Shown here piece after piece: positions 1 through 6,849 of a stretch of DNA of 26,865 nucleotides (positions are counted from its first letter, which is position 1; the number at the start of each line of letters is the position of its first letter). This stretch comes from UMGS1663 sp963558185 (GTDB taxonomy: Bacteria > Bacillota > Clostridia > TANB77 > CAG-508). The translations under genes were made by a program, and so were the position numbers. The notes under the pieces are model-generated. The model searched no databases and had not been told where the DNA came from. It worked only from the letters and a program-made list of their open reading frames with translations. The stretch is taken from contig CAUWFE010000019.1 of assembly GCA_963558185.1 (NCBI GenBank), positions 1 to 26,865 on the forward strand, in the 5' to 3' direction.

Positions 1-36
1 ATTATGTTATTCATATTTTTCTTTCCTTTGTTTTTT
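1..36 (+). repeat. 36-bp direct repeat, left copy
   Basis: It starts ATTATGTTATTCATA and matches 2830-2865 exactly for 36 bases. Weaker similarity continues for about 12 more bases with small gaps. Bases 37-193 are plain AT-rich sequence in which I see no gene. Confidence 0.85.
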
Positions 37-193
37 CTTATTATACAACATATATTAGTATTTTTCTATATTTTTTTCTTTACAGTTTTATTACAATTTT
101 GTTACAATTGTAAATGGTATAAGTTTATAGGAAAAGCTTATCAAAAAACTAATTAAGTACTAACATTACCTAAACCATTCTTATTTCATATAA

Positions 194-427
194 TTATACT
201 GGTATTATTACAGATCTGAAACCATCATCATATGCACTGCTTCCATGAACGCGGAAGAAATAAAAATTGCCAGAAAATTTTGTATCCCATAAAGCCCCTC
301 CTCGCAACAATAATGGATAATTTAGACCAGGATATAAAGTAATGTAATTATTATATTTAGTAATTACACTACTTTTTCTTAAGTTGTTGACATTGAGCAT
401 AGCCGGAAGCTTACAAACAGTATAATT
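194..427 (-). pseudogene. C-terminal fragment of an RGG..GFR (SUMF1/C-type-lectin-like) protein
   Basis: The open frame runs from just after an in-frame stop (428-430) to a stop at 194-196, with one ATG at 398-400 giving 68 residues. No ribosome site precedes that ATG. The end of the protein reads RGG-x-x-W, then G-N-F-Y-F-F-R, then D-D-G-F-R-S-V. This is the closing pattern of formylglycine-enzyme-like (SUMF1) and related C-type-lectin folds, which normally need over 200 residues. It is therefore read as the surviving tail of a larger protein whose front was lost. G and C are more frequent here than in the flanks, in keeping with foreign origin. The same fold hosts variable regions of diversity-generating retroelements, but no template repeat or reverse transcriptase is visible. 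An expressed small protein cannot be excluded. Confidence 0.4.
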
Positions 428-461
428 TCATATATTTAAAATGTAGATAGAAAATTCCCAT

Positions 462-502
462 AAAAAAATAACACTAGACCTTTTTATAAATCTAATGTTA
501 TT
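462..502 (-). terminator. Rho-independent terminator after the AlbA_2 pseudogene
   Basis: Arms 467-478 and 491-502 form a 12-bp stem. Read on the minus strand the only irregular pair is a T-G wobble, and a run of seven T follows (462-468). It lies about 60 bases past the stop of the regulator pseudogene. Confidence 0.7.
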
Positions 503-520
503 TTTAAATTTTCTAATATA

Positions 521-563
521 CTTTCTTGTATCCTTAAAGTATACAAGAAAAGTATACAAGAAA
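521..563. repeat. Tandem and inverted copies of a TATACAAGAAA motif
   Basis: AAGTATACAAG occurs twice in tandem, starting at 537 and 550, and an inverted partner TTTCTTGTAT lies at 522-531. The inverted pair can form a 10-bp hairpin just past the stop of the AlbA_2 pseudogene. It could be part of the transcript end or a protein-binding site; nothing decides between these. Confidence 0.5.
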
Positions 564-565
564 TT

Positions 566-1958
566 TTATTTTATAATCCATATACCCTTTTTTGTTGCAC
601 CTTCTCTTATTAAAATTCCCTTATTTTTTAGAATTTGAACATTTTTTCTAATAGTTGGCAAAGCCATGCCTATTATTTCAGACATTTCCTTTTGGGTAAT
701 ACTAGGATTATCTCTTATCAAATTAATTATTTGTGTTTGTGTATTATTTAATTTTGTAATTTTTTCATTATCCTTTTTAGATAAATCATAAGTTCCATAA
801 TTCTTGTCATAATATGATGGTCTTAAAAAGCTCGCTTCAAAGAACTCATCATATTGAAATTTAGGTTCTTTTAGTCCTGCATCTTCCATTAATTCTCTCA
901 TTCTTCCTATACCTGTACCAGCTTTTTCTATATAATGTGTTCTTCTTAATAAATCTGCAATAATAGGGTTTCGTGCAATACTTCTTTTACCAAAATTTTC
1001 TTTTGTAATTCCTTTTGGAACTCCACCAGGACTTACTATTGAAACTCTATCATCATAAATCTCTACCATTACTCTTGCACCTTCTTCAAAATACTGGCGA
1101 TGACATATGCCGATTTATGATAGCTTCTTTTAATACATCTTCTGGAATCTCTAAAACTTCTTTTCTCGTTGCATTTCCTTGTTCTCTCATAACTTCTGCA
1201 TTAATTAGATAAGTTAAATTTATGTGTTTTTTAGCAAATGCTAAAGCATCTTCAATATTAGTTATTATATCTTTATTGCAATCCAATGTATCCAAAATAT
1301 ATACTCTATTTGTGCCTTTAAATGCAATACAAGTTATATAGTTTTGAATTAAGAAGTTTGTAGGATTCTTTGCAAAGAAAACAACTCCAGCATTTGTAAA
1401 CATATATTGATTATTTACTTTTTCTAAGCAATTTAAATTTATCAACAATTCTTCTCTTTCAATTGTTTCACTTGTATTAGATAATTTTAAAAAGTTTTTA
1501 TAAGCATTTTCATCAAAGTCCTCTGGGTATTTTGCTTTTTTATTTATCATTCTGTCAAACTGTATTTTCCCACCATCTTCTAAATATTCTCTAATTTCAT
1601 TTCTATTCATCTTTTGACACATAGCACCTGCTCTTAAATAATACCCATCACTTAAAGAATATGGTTTGTCATCTCCCTCTGGTACATTTACAACCATGAC
1701 ATTATTTACTATTTCAATTTTCACATTTATTCTTGGCTCTATTTGACTTATTTGATTTTGTATATTTGCTCTTTGATTATTAGAGGTATCTGTGCCAATG
1801 ATATTTCCGTCATCATCAACACCTATCAATATTTTTCCACCCATACTATTAGCAAATGCAACTACTTCAACTGCAAACTTTTTACCTAGATTCTCTTTAA
1901 ATTCTAATGTATAACCTTCTCCTTGTTTTATCAATATTTTTAATTCTTCTATTGTCAT
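566..1958 (-). pseudogene. AlbA_2 / RecG-like ATP-binding transcriptional regulator, frameshifted
   Basis: The N-terminal part (1958 down to about 1112) has the Schlafen/AlbA_2 pattern: an E-G-x-x-L-E-F-K-E start, then F-A-N-S-M-G-G-K-I-L-I-G-V-D-D-D-G. It reads in frame to K-E-A-I-I-N and then goes out of frame. The next frame resumes with I-C-H-R-Q-Y-F-E-E-G-A-R-V-M-V-E, the C-terminal ATP-binding half, then G-T-G-I-G-R-M-R-E and a winged-helix DNA-binding end. One extra base near 1109-1112 explains the break: 1393 bases is 464 codons plus one, so the intact protein would be about 463 residues, normal for this family. The start at 1958 is chosen because AAAGGTGG lies just upstream. Members are usually DNA-binding regulators on mobile elements. 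The gene is broken unless the base is a sequencing error; it is not in a homopolymer run. Confidence 0.85.
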
Positions 1959-2066
1959 TTTTGCCACCTTTCCAATTATCGCATTACCGACTGCACAATT
2001 AATTTTGCTTTCATTGATTATTATTATAACATTTATTTCAAAATTTTTCATTATATTTTAAAAATT

Positions 2067-2454
2067 TCACACATATATCAATTCTTTTAATATGATTTCT
2101 TCTGCTTGTTGTTTAAGTGCATTCATAGTTTCCACCCAATAAAGCATATCTGTATTTTTCATGTCTTCTGTTAAATTACTTTTTGATTTCAAATCATCAA
2201 TAATTTGATTAACTCTTTTTGTTGCTGTTTCCTGTATTTCTTCTAAATGGTCTATCAATGTATTTTCCATAAACATTATTGTATATTCTGCTTTCTTATG
2301 TTCTTTTAAATAGTTTAATCTCATTCTTCCGTATTTATTCAAATGTATTTTCTTTTGTTTTGGTAACACTAAATCTGGAATATAATATTCTCCGTGCATA
2401 TTCTATTCCTGTTCTTTCATCAATAAATCTTTCTTTTAATTCTTTGTTCTCCAT
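2067..2454 (-). pseudogene. TnpV-type transposon-encoded protein, frameshifted near its N-terminus
   Basis: From about 2399 the protein reads Y-Y-I-P-D-L-x-L-P, K-Y-G-R-M-R-L-N-Y-L-K-E-H, then a helical tail ending I-L-K-E-L-I-Y-V. This matches the small TnpV family found on clostridial transposons (my recognition, not a search). A better start lies at 2454 behind GAGGAG and reads M-E-N-K-E-L..I-D-E-R-T-G-I-E-Y, which is how many TnpV proteins begin, but it leaves the frame one base before the rest. The span of 388 bases is 129 codons plus one, so one inserted base near 2400 would restore a protein of about 128 residues. The biochemical role of TnpV is not known. It points to a past transposon; no recombinase accompanies it here. 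Confidence 0.75.
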
Positions 2455-2495
2455 AATTTTTAAATCTCCTCTCAATTTTTAAATTTTAATTTGTT

Positions 2496-2501
2496 ATTAT
2501 A
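2496..2501 (-). promoter_or_regulatory. Possible -10 box for the TnpV gene
   Basis: The minus strand reads TATAAT about 42 bases before the 2454 start. No convincing -35 box sits 17 bases further up, so this is a weak call. Confidence 0.3.
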
Positions 2502-2506
2502 AAATC

Positions 2507-2549
2507 AAAAAAAGATGAAATTGTTATTATTTTTTACAATTCATCTTTT
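2507..2549. terminator. Bidirectional hairpin terminator
   Basis: Arms 2510-2524 and 2536-2549 pair along their whole length with one bulged A. Runs of A and T on both sides give a T-tract in either direction. It would stop leftward transcription from ileS before it enters the island. Confidence 0.55.
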
Positions 2550-2700
2550 AAATATTTGAAAATTTATGATTTTTACAAAATTTTATTCAATTTTATACAA
2601 TTTAAATTATATATTATCCATTTATTTAATTCAATTACATATTGGTTACATTTATATTTCAATTTTATTACATTGTAAATCATACATATTTGTATCTATC

Positions 2701-2754
2701 AAAAAAGATAGCAAAACTAACCTGTATCGATTACAGGTATTATTTTGCTATCTT
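2701..2754 (-). terminator. ileS terminator with nested stem
   Basis: A perfect 12-bp outer stem (2705-2716 with 2743-2754) encloses a second 7-bp stem (2720-2726 with 2732-2738). On the minus strand six T follow the stem. It lies about 135 bases past the ileS stop and is the best candidate for the end of the T-box/ileS transcript. The gene-free stretch 2455-2888 otherwise holds only AT-rich sequence and the right direct repeat. Confidence 0.65.
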
Positions 2755-2829
2755 CTTCTATTTTTATTCTATGACCTTTTATTTCATTAAATCTGTCAAT
2801 ATATATATATTCTCTCAAGGGTTTTAGCG

Positions 2830-2865
2830 ATTATGTTATTCATATTTTTCTTTCCTTTGTTTTTT
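2830..2865 (+). repeat. 36-bp direct repeat, right copy
   Basis: Exact match to 1-36. It lies 23 bases past the ileS stop codon on the chromosomal side of the decayed island. Confidence 0.85.
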
Positions 2866-2888
2866 ATTACATTATACGATATGCTCCA

Positions 2889-5800
2889 TTATTTTTCAAC
2901 CTTTACTACTTTAATTTTTAACATTTCTCCATTTATGCTTGTTTCTACATAATCTTCTTGTTTTTCATTATATTTTACTAAAATAGCTAAAGTATCTTTC
3001 TTTATTTGTTCTTCATATTTTTTGATAACACTTTCTAATTTTTCATTTTCTGCTACATATAAGTTAATATTATCTAATACTTCAAGTCCATTATCTTTTC
3101 TCATATTTTGCACTTTTGATAATATTTCTCTTAAAAATCCCTCTTCTTTTAATTCTTCTGTAATATGAGTATCAAGTACAACTCCTATTTCACCTTCACC
3201 ACTAAATGCAAATCCTTCTTTTCCTTGCATTGTGATTAATAAATTGTCACTGTTTAATTCTAATGTTATATCATCTGCAAGTTCTACAAATTCAGAACCT
3301 CCATTTTGTACTGTTAATGCTAATTCCATTTGATCTCTTTTTGATATTTCTTCTTTTATTTTTGGAATATATCTTCCATATTCTCTACCTAGCACTGGTA
3401 AATTTGGTTTAATTTCAAAGTTTACATATTCTGCCATGTTAGCACCTAAATCTACTTCTTTAATATTTAATTCTTCTTTTACTATATCTCCATAATATGT
3501 AGGTAATGTTTTTTCAGAAATTAACATTTTTTGTAGTGGTTGTCTATTTTTTATATTAGCACTATTTCTAGCACTTCTTCCTAATTTAACAATTGTGTAT
3601 GCTAAGTCCATTTCCTCTTCTAATTTTTTGTCTATTTTACTTGCATCATATTCTGGCCACATACATAAATGTACACTTTCTTTTGCATTTTCATCTAAAC
3701 TAACTACTAAATTCTGATAAATTTCTTCTGTCATAAAAGGAACAAATGGTGCTGCTACTTGTATTAATGTTACTAATACTTTATATAAAGTTGTATATGC
3801 TCCTATTTTGTCATCTGATAATCCTTGTTGCCAGAATCTTGCTCTATTTCTTCTAACATACCAATTAGATAATTCATCTGTAAAGCTTTCTATTTGTAAA
3901 GCTGCATTTGTAATATCATAATTGTTTAGTTTTTCGTCAATTTCTTTTACTAGAGTATTTAATTTAGAAATTATCCATTTATCCATAATATTTTCTGACA
4001 CAAAGTCACTATATTTTAATGGATTAAATTGGTCTATTTCTGCATATAACACATAGAATGAATATACATTCCATAAAGTACTCAAAAATTTTCTTTGTGT
4101 TTCTTCAACATCTTTTACAGAAAATCTTGTTGGAAGCCATGGGCTACTGCTTGTATAGAAATGCCATCTTGTTGCATCTGCACCCACTGAATTTAATACA
4201 TCAAATGGATCTACTACATTACCTTTAGATTTTGACATTTTTAATCCTTTACTGTCTAATACATGACCTAGTACTATACAATTTTCAAATGCTGGTTTAT
4301 CAAATAAACAAGTTGAAATTGCAAGTAATGTATAGAACCAACCTCTAGTTTGATCTACAGCTTCTGATATAAATTGTGCAGGGAAGTTCTTTTCAAATAA
4401 TTCTTTATTTTCAAATGGATAATGTAACTGTGCATATGGCATAGAACCTGAATCAAACCAACAGTCAATTACTTCTTTAACTCTTGTCATTTCTTTTCCA
4501 CAATGTGAACATTTTAAATGTACATTATCTATATATGGTTTGTGTAATTCTATATCATCTGGAACATTTATGCCTTTTTGTTTTAATTCTTCTATACTTC
4601 CTATACATTCTTGATGACCACATTCACAAGTCCAAATTGGAAGTGGTGTTCCCCAATATCTATCTCTTGATAACGCCCAGTCTATAACATTCTCTAAGAA
4701 CTTGCCAAATCTTCCTGTTCTAATTGTATCTGGCATCCAGTTTATTTTATTGTTGTTTGCAAGTAATTGTTCTTTAACTGCTGTCATTCTTACAAACCAA
4801 CTTTCTTTTGGATAGTATAATAATGGAGTATCACATCTCCAGCAATGTGGATAGCTGTGTAAGTGCTTTTCACTACTAAATAATTTATTTTGCTCTTTTA
4901 ACCATTTGCAAATATCTTCATTACAGTCTCTTACAAATCTTCCTGCCCAAGGTTCTACATCAGATACAAATTTTCCTTCTTTATCTACTAAGTTAACAAA
5001 TGCAATATCATTTTTCTTAGCTACTAAACTGTCATCTTCACCATATGCTGGAGCAATATGTACTATACCTGTACCATCTGTTAATGTTACATAATCACCA
5101 TGTATTACTTCAAAAGCTTTACCTTCTACTTGTGCAAAAGGTATTAATTGTTCATATTTTACTCCTAATAATTCTTTTCCTAGCATTTCTTTTTCAATTT
5201 CATATGGAGTATCTTTTAATATTGTTTCAATTAAATCTTTAGCTAATATATAGTGTTCATATTTTGCATTTTCTTCATCTCCAACATTTACTTTGACTTG
5301 TGCATATGTATAAGTTTGATTAACACATAGTGCTAAGTTAGAAGGTAATGTCCATGGAGTTGTTGTCCATGCTAAAATGTATGTATCTTCTTTTTCTTCT
5401 ACTTTAAATTTTGCAATACATGTTAAGTCTTTTACATCTTTATATCCTTGTGCAACCTCGTGAGAAGAAAGTGCTGTACCACATCTTGGGCAATATGGCA
5501 TTACTTTATGACCTTGATATAAAAGTCCTTTATCCCACATTTGCTTTAAAGCCCACCATACAGATTCTATATATGGATTGTGATATGTTACATATGGATT
5601 TTCCATATCTACCCAATATCCAATTTGATTAGACATTTTTTCCCATAAAGATACATATGAAAATACACTATCTTTACATTCTTTTATAAATTTTTCAATA
5701 CCATATTCTTCAATTTGCTCTTTTCCTGAAATTCCTAGCTTTTTCTCTACTTCTAATTCAACTGGAAGTCCATGAGTATCCCAACCAGCTTTACGAATTA

Positions 5801-6038
5801 CTTGGTATCCTTTCATTACTTTGTACCTAGGGATAATGTCTTTCATTACCCTTGTTAAAATATGACCTACGTGAGGTCTACCATTTGCTGTTGGTGGTCC
5901 GTCATAAAATGTGAAGTATCTTTTTCCTTCATTCATATTAAAATTTTTATGAATGATGTCTTTTTCCTTCCATAAGTTTTCTACTTTTTCTTCCATTCCT
6001 ACAAAACCTTTGTCTTGTAATTCTACTTTTTTGTACAT
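2889..6038 (-). CDS. ileS: Isoleucyl-tRNA synthetase, type 2
   Basis: Cytoplasmic class I aminoacyl-tRNA synthetase that charges tRNA-Ile with isoleucine using ATP. The protein has 1049 residues. The class I signatures are present: H-V-G-H at residues 56-59 after F-Y-D-G-P-P-T-A-N-G, and K-M-S-K-S at 600-604. The editing domain lies between them, with Cys pairs (C-P-R-C-G, C-E-C-G-H and C-S-H-C-G) that look metal-binding, and an anticodon-binding and C-terminal extension follows. Wording such as R-K-A-G-W-D-T-H-G-L-P-V-E and the length fit the eukaryote-like IleS2 group rather than the E. coli type; many IleS2 enzymes tolerate mupirocin. The start at 6038 has GGGGGAGA upstream. It is second in an operon, 15 bases after the DUF1653 gene, and is controlled by the T-box at 6492-6759. 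Confidence 0.97.
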   Translation of the reverse strand: MYKKVELQDKGFVGMEEKVENLWKEKDIIHKNFNMNEGKRYFTFYDGPPTANGRPHVGHILTRVMKDIIPRYKVMKGYQVIRKAGWDTHGLPVELEVEKKLGISGKEQIEEYGIEKFIKECKDSVFSYVSLWEKMSNQIGYWVDMENPYVTYHNPYIESVWWALKQMWDKGLLYQGHKVMPYCPRCGTALSSHEVAQGYKDVKDLTCIAKFKVEEKEDTYILAWTTTPWTLPSNLALCVNQTYTYAQVKVNVGDEENAKYEHYILAKDLIETILKDTPYEIEKEMLGKELLGVKYEQLIPFAQVEGKAFEVIHGDYVTLTDGTGIVHIAPAYGEDDSLVAKKNDIAFVNLVDKEGKFVSDVEPWAGRFVRDCNEDICKWLKEQNKLFSSEKHLHSYPHCWRCDTPLLYYPKESWFVRMTAVKEQLLANNNKINWMPDTIRTGRFGKFLENVIDWALSRDRYWGTPLPIWTCECGHQECIGSIEELKQKGINVPDDIELHKPYIDNVHLKCSHCGKEMTRVKEVIDCWFDSGSMPYAQLHYPFENKELFEKNFPAQFISEAVDQTRGWFYTLLAISTCLFDKPAFENCIVLGHVLDSKGLKMSKSKGNVVDPFDVLNSVGADATRWHFYTSSSPWLPTRFSVKDVEETQRKFLSTLWNVYSFYVLYAEIDQFNPLKYSDFVSENIMDKWIISKLNTLVKEIDEKLNNYDITNAALQIESFTDELSNWYVRRNRARFWQQGLSDDKIGAYTTLYKVLVTLIQVAAPFVPFMTEEIYQNLVVSLDENAKESVHLCMWPEYDASKIDKKLEEEMDLAYTIVKLGRSARNSANIKNRQPLQKMLISEKTLPTYYGDIVKEELNIKEVDLGANMAEYVNFEIKPNLPVLGREYGRYIPKIKEEISKRDQMELALTVQNGGSEFVELADDITLELNSDNLLITMQGKEGFAFSGEGEIGVVLDTHITEELKEEGFLREILSKVQNMRKDNGLEVLDNINLYVAENEKLESVIKKYEEQIKKDTLAILVKYNEKQEDYVETSINGEMLKIKVVKVEK

Positions 6039-6053
6039 ATTCTCTCCCCCTAT

Positions 6054-6311
6054 TTATAAATAATTTTTTTGTATTTCTTCTGCTAGTTCAAAACGATATT
6101 TTTGACCTGTTTTGTTGTCTGGTCTTTCTGGTATTTGTTCTAAAAACATTTTTTCAGGTCTTACCCATATTTTTCTTCCATCTTCTCTTTCATATAAAGG
6201 TTTATATACTACCATTCTTTCTTTTGTTTCTGAGTCATATGCTATATTTTCTACAAAATAGTAGTTACCTTTAAAATGACGATATACTCTTCCAATTTGC
6301 ACTTGTTCCAT
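6054..6311 (-). CDS. DUF1653 domain protein
   Basis: An 85-residue soluble protein of the DUF1653 family. Its pattern G-x-V-Y-R-H-F-K-G-N-Y-Y, a central M-V-V-Y-K-P-L-Y and F-L-E-Q-I-P are typical. The function is unknown. The frame is open for 19 more codons upstream (to 6368), but the start at 6311 is chosen because a perfect AAGGAGG lies about seven bases before it, and the upstream codons lie in a dispersed repeat. It is the first gene behind the isoleucine T-box, with ileS 15 bases downstream, so it should rise when charged tRNA-Ile falls. A link to translation or amino-acid stress is inference from context only. Confidence 0.85.
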   Translation of the reverse strand: MEQVQIGRVYRHFKGNYYFVENIAYDSETKERMVVYKPLYEREDGRKIWVRPEKMFLEQIPERPDNKTGQKYRFELAEEIQKNYL

Positions 6312-6334
6312 TTGAATTCCTCCTTTATGATACA

Positions 6335-6461
6335 GAACAAAAGAGGCATGATTAATATTTTTCGACATTTTTAATGACTTTTCATGCCTCGTCTTTGTTC
6401 GCCCGCCAAATTTTATGAAATAAAATTTGTGTGGAATGTTTAGCGAAGCTTTTTATATAAT
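6335..6461. repeat. Dispersed 127-bp structured repeat, copy 1
   Basis: Matches 17354-17480 over the same length with eight mismatches by hand count and no gaps. On the plus strand it can fold into three successive hairpins: GAACAAAAGAGGCATG with a partner about 30 bases on (2-nt bulge), a perfect 10-bp CAAATTTTAT stem with a GAA loop, and a short AGC-GAA-GCT hairpin followed by five T. This copy lies in the leader of the DUF1653-ileS operon, between the T-box terminator and the DUF1653 ribosome site. It encodes no protein that I recognise. Confidence 0.85.
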
Positions 6462-6492
6462 AGAAAAGTTTAGAGAACTTTCCTATTATATA
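6454..6492 (-). other. Long hairpin directly after the T-box terminator
   Basis: Arms 6454-6470 and 6476-6492 form a 17-bp stem with a 5-base loop and one T-G wobble on the minus strand. No T-run follows it on the minus strand, so it is not an ordinary terminator. It overlaps the end of the dispersed repeat. Confidence 0.5.
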
Positions 6493-6759
6493 AAAAAAGC
6501 CTTTCTATCCTAAACATAGGACGAAAGACTTGTATTTTCCGCGGTACCACCTAATTTTAAAAAACATAAATATTGTTTTTTCTCTTTATTCTTCTTAACG
6601 CGAAGTTCACGTTTAAACTTACTTATTTTCAGTTTAAAAACATAATAAAGTGATAATAAAAAGTATGTTACTTATAAAACTTTCAGCTCCATTTATGGGT
6701 TTTACTCTCTGTAAGACTGTACTTTTTATGTTGTCTTTATTGTTGTTTTTTAATATCTG
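6492..6759 (-). promoter_or_regulatory. T-box riboswitch (isoleucine) for the DUF1653-ileS operon
   Basis: The minus strand carries the T-box core AGGTGGTACCGCGG (6539-6552). Its TGGT bulge would pair with the ACCA end of uncharged tRNA-Ile. A strong terminator follows (stem 6499-6531, seven T at 6492-6498). Stem I starts near 6741, with pairing AATAAAG/CTTTATT (6735-6741 with 6644-6650) and then a 10-bp helix. The internal loop between these helices holds ATC (6652-6654) followed by A, a fitting isoleucine specifier; ATA at 6664-6666 is the alternative, also isoleucine. Uncharged tRNA-Ile would favour the antiterminator and let transcription reach both genes. The gene-free stretch 6312-6849 is fully taken up by this leader, the repeat and two divergent promoters. 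Confidence 0.93.
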
Positions 6760-6765
6760 TTTTTA

Positions 6766-6794
6766 ATAATAACACGAATATACTCAAAAAGCAA
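6766..6794 (-). promoter_or_regulatory. Promoter of the T-box/ileS operon
   Basis: The minus strand reads TTGCTT (6789-6794), a 17-base spacer, then TATTAT (6766-6771). Transcription would start near 6759, just before T-box stem I. Confidence 0.65.
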
Positions 6795-6814
6795 GTATTT
6801 TTGTATTTTTTATA

Positions 6815-6843
6815 TTGCATATTCAATTATTTTTGTATATAAT
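6815..6843 (+). promoter_or_regulatory. Promoter of the pseudouridine synthase gene
   Basis: TTGCAT (6815-6820), a 17-base spacer and a perfect TATAAT (6838-6843). The start codon begins seven bases after the -10 box, so transcript start and ATG nearly coincide. It diverges from the ileS promoter; the two -35 boxes are about 20 bases apart. Confidence 0.65.
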
Positions 6844-6849
6844 ATTTTT

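Larger units (their letters stand above)
1..2865. mobile_element. Decayed accessory island bracketed by 36-bp direct repeats
   Basis: Identical 36-bp sequences lie at 1-36 and 2830-2865. Everything between them is broken or foreign-looking: a C-terminal protein fragment, a frameshifted AlbA_2-type regulator and a frameshifted TnpV-type transposon protein. The right copy sits in the 3' flank of ileS, so the chromosomal side is probably on the right. The inference is a site-specific or duplicative insertion that has since decayed. No integrase or transposase catalytic gene is visible inside. The left copy starts at base 1, so the repeat may be longer than seen and the element may continue beyond the window. 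Confidence 0.4.

Noticed and set aside
2566..2827. Overlapping plus-strand reading frames of 61-74 codons
   Set aside because: Low-complexity AT-rich sequence dominated by Ile, Leu, Tyr and Phe; no ribosome site, and a terminator hairpin lies inside them.
1..2865. Complete insertion sequence or active transposon
   Set aside because: No transposase or recombinase frame and no terminal inverted repeats; only direct repeats and broken cargo are seen.
2889..6038. Second T-box or riboswitch before cysS, rny or the PBP gene
   Set aside because: No GGTGG..ACCGCG core or other known aptamer pattern was found in those upstream gaps.
6312..6368. Longer N-terminus for the DUF1653 protein
   Set aside because: These codons lie in the dispersed repeat and have no ribosome site, while 6311 has a perfect one.
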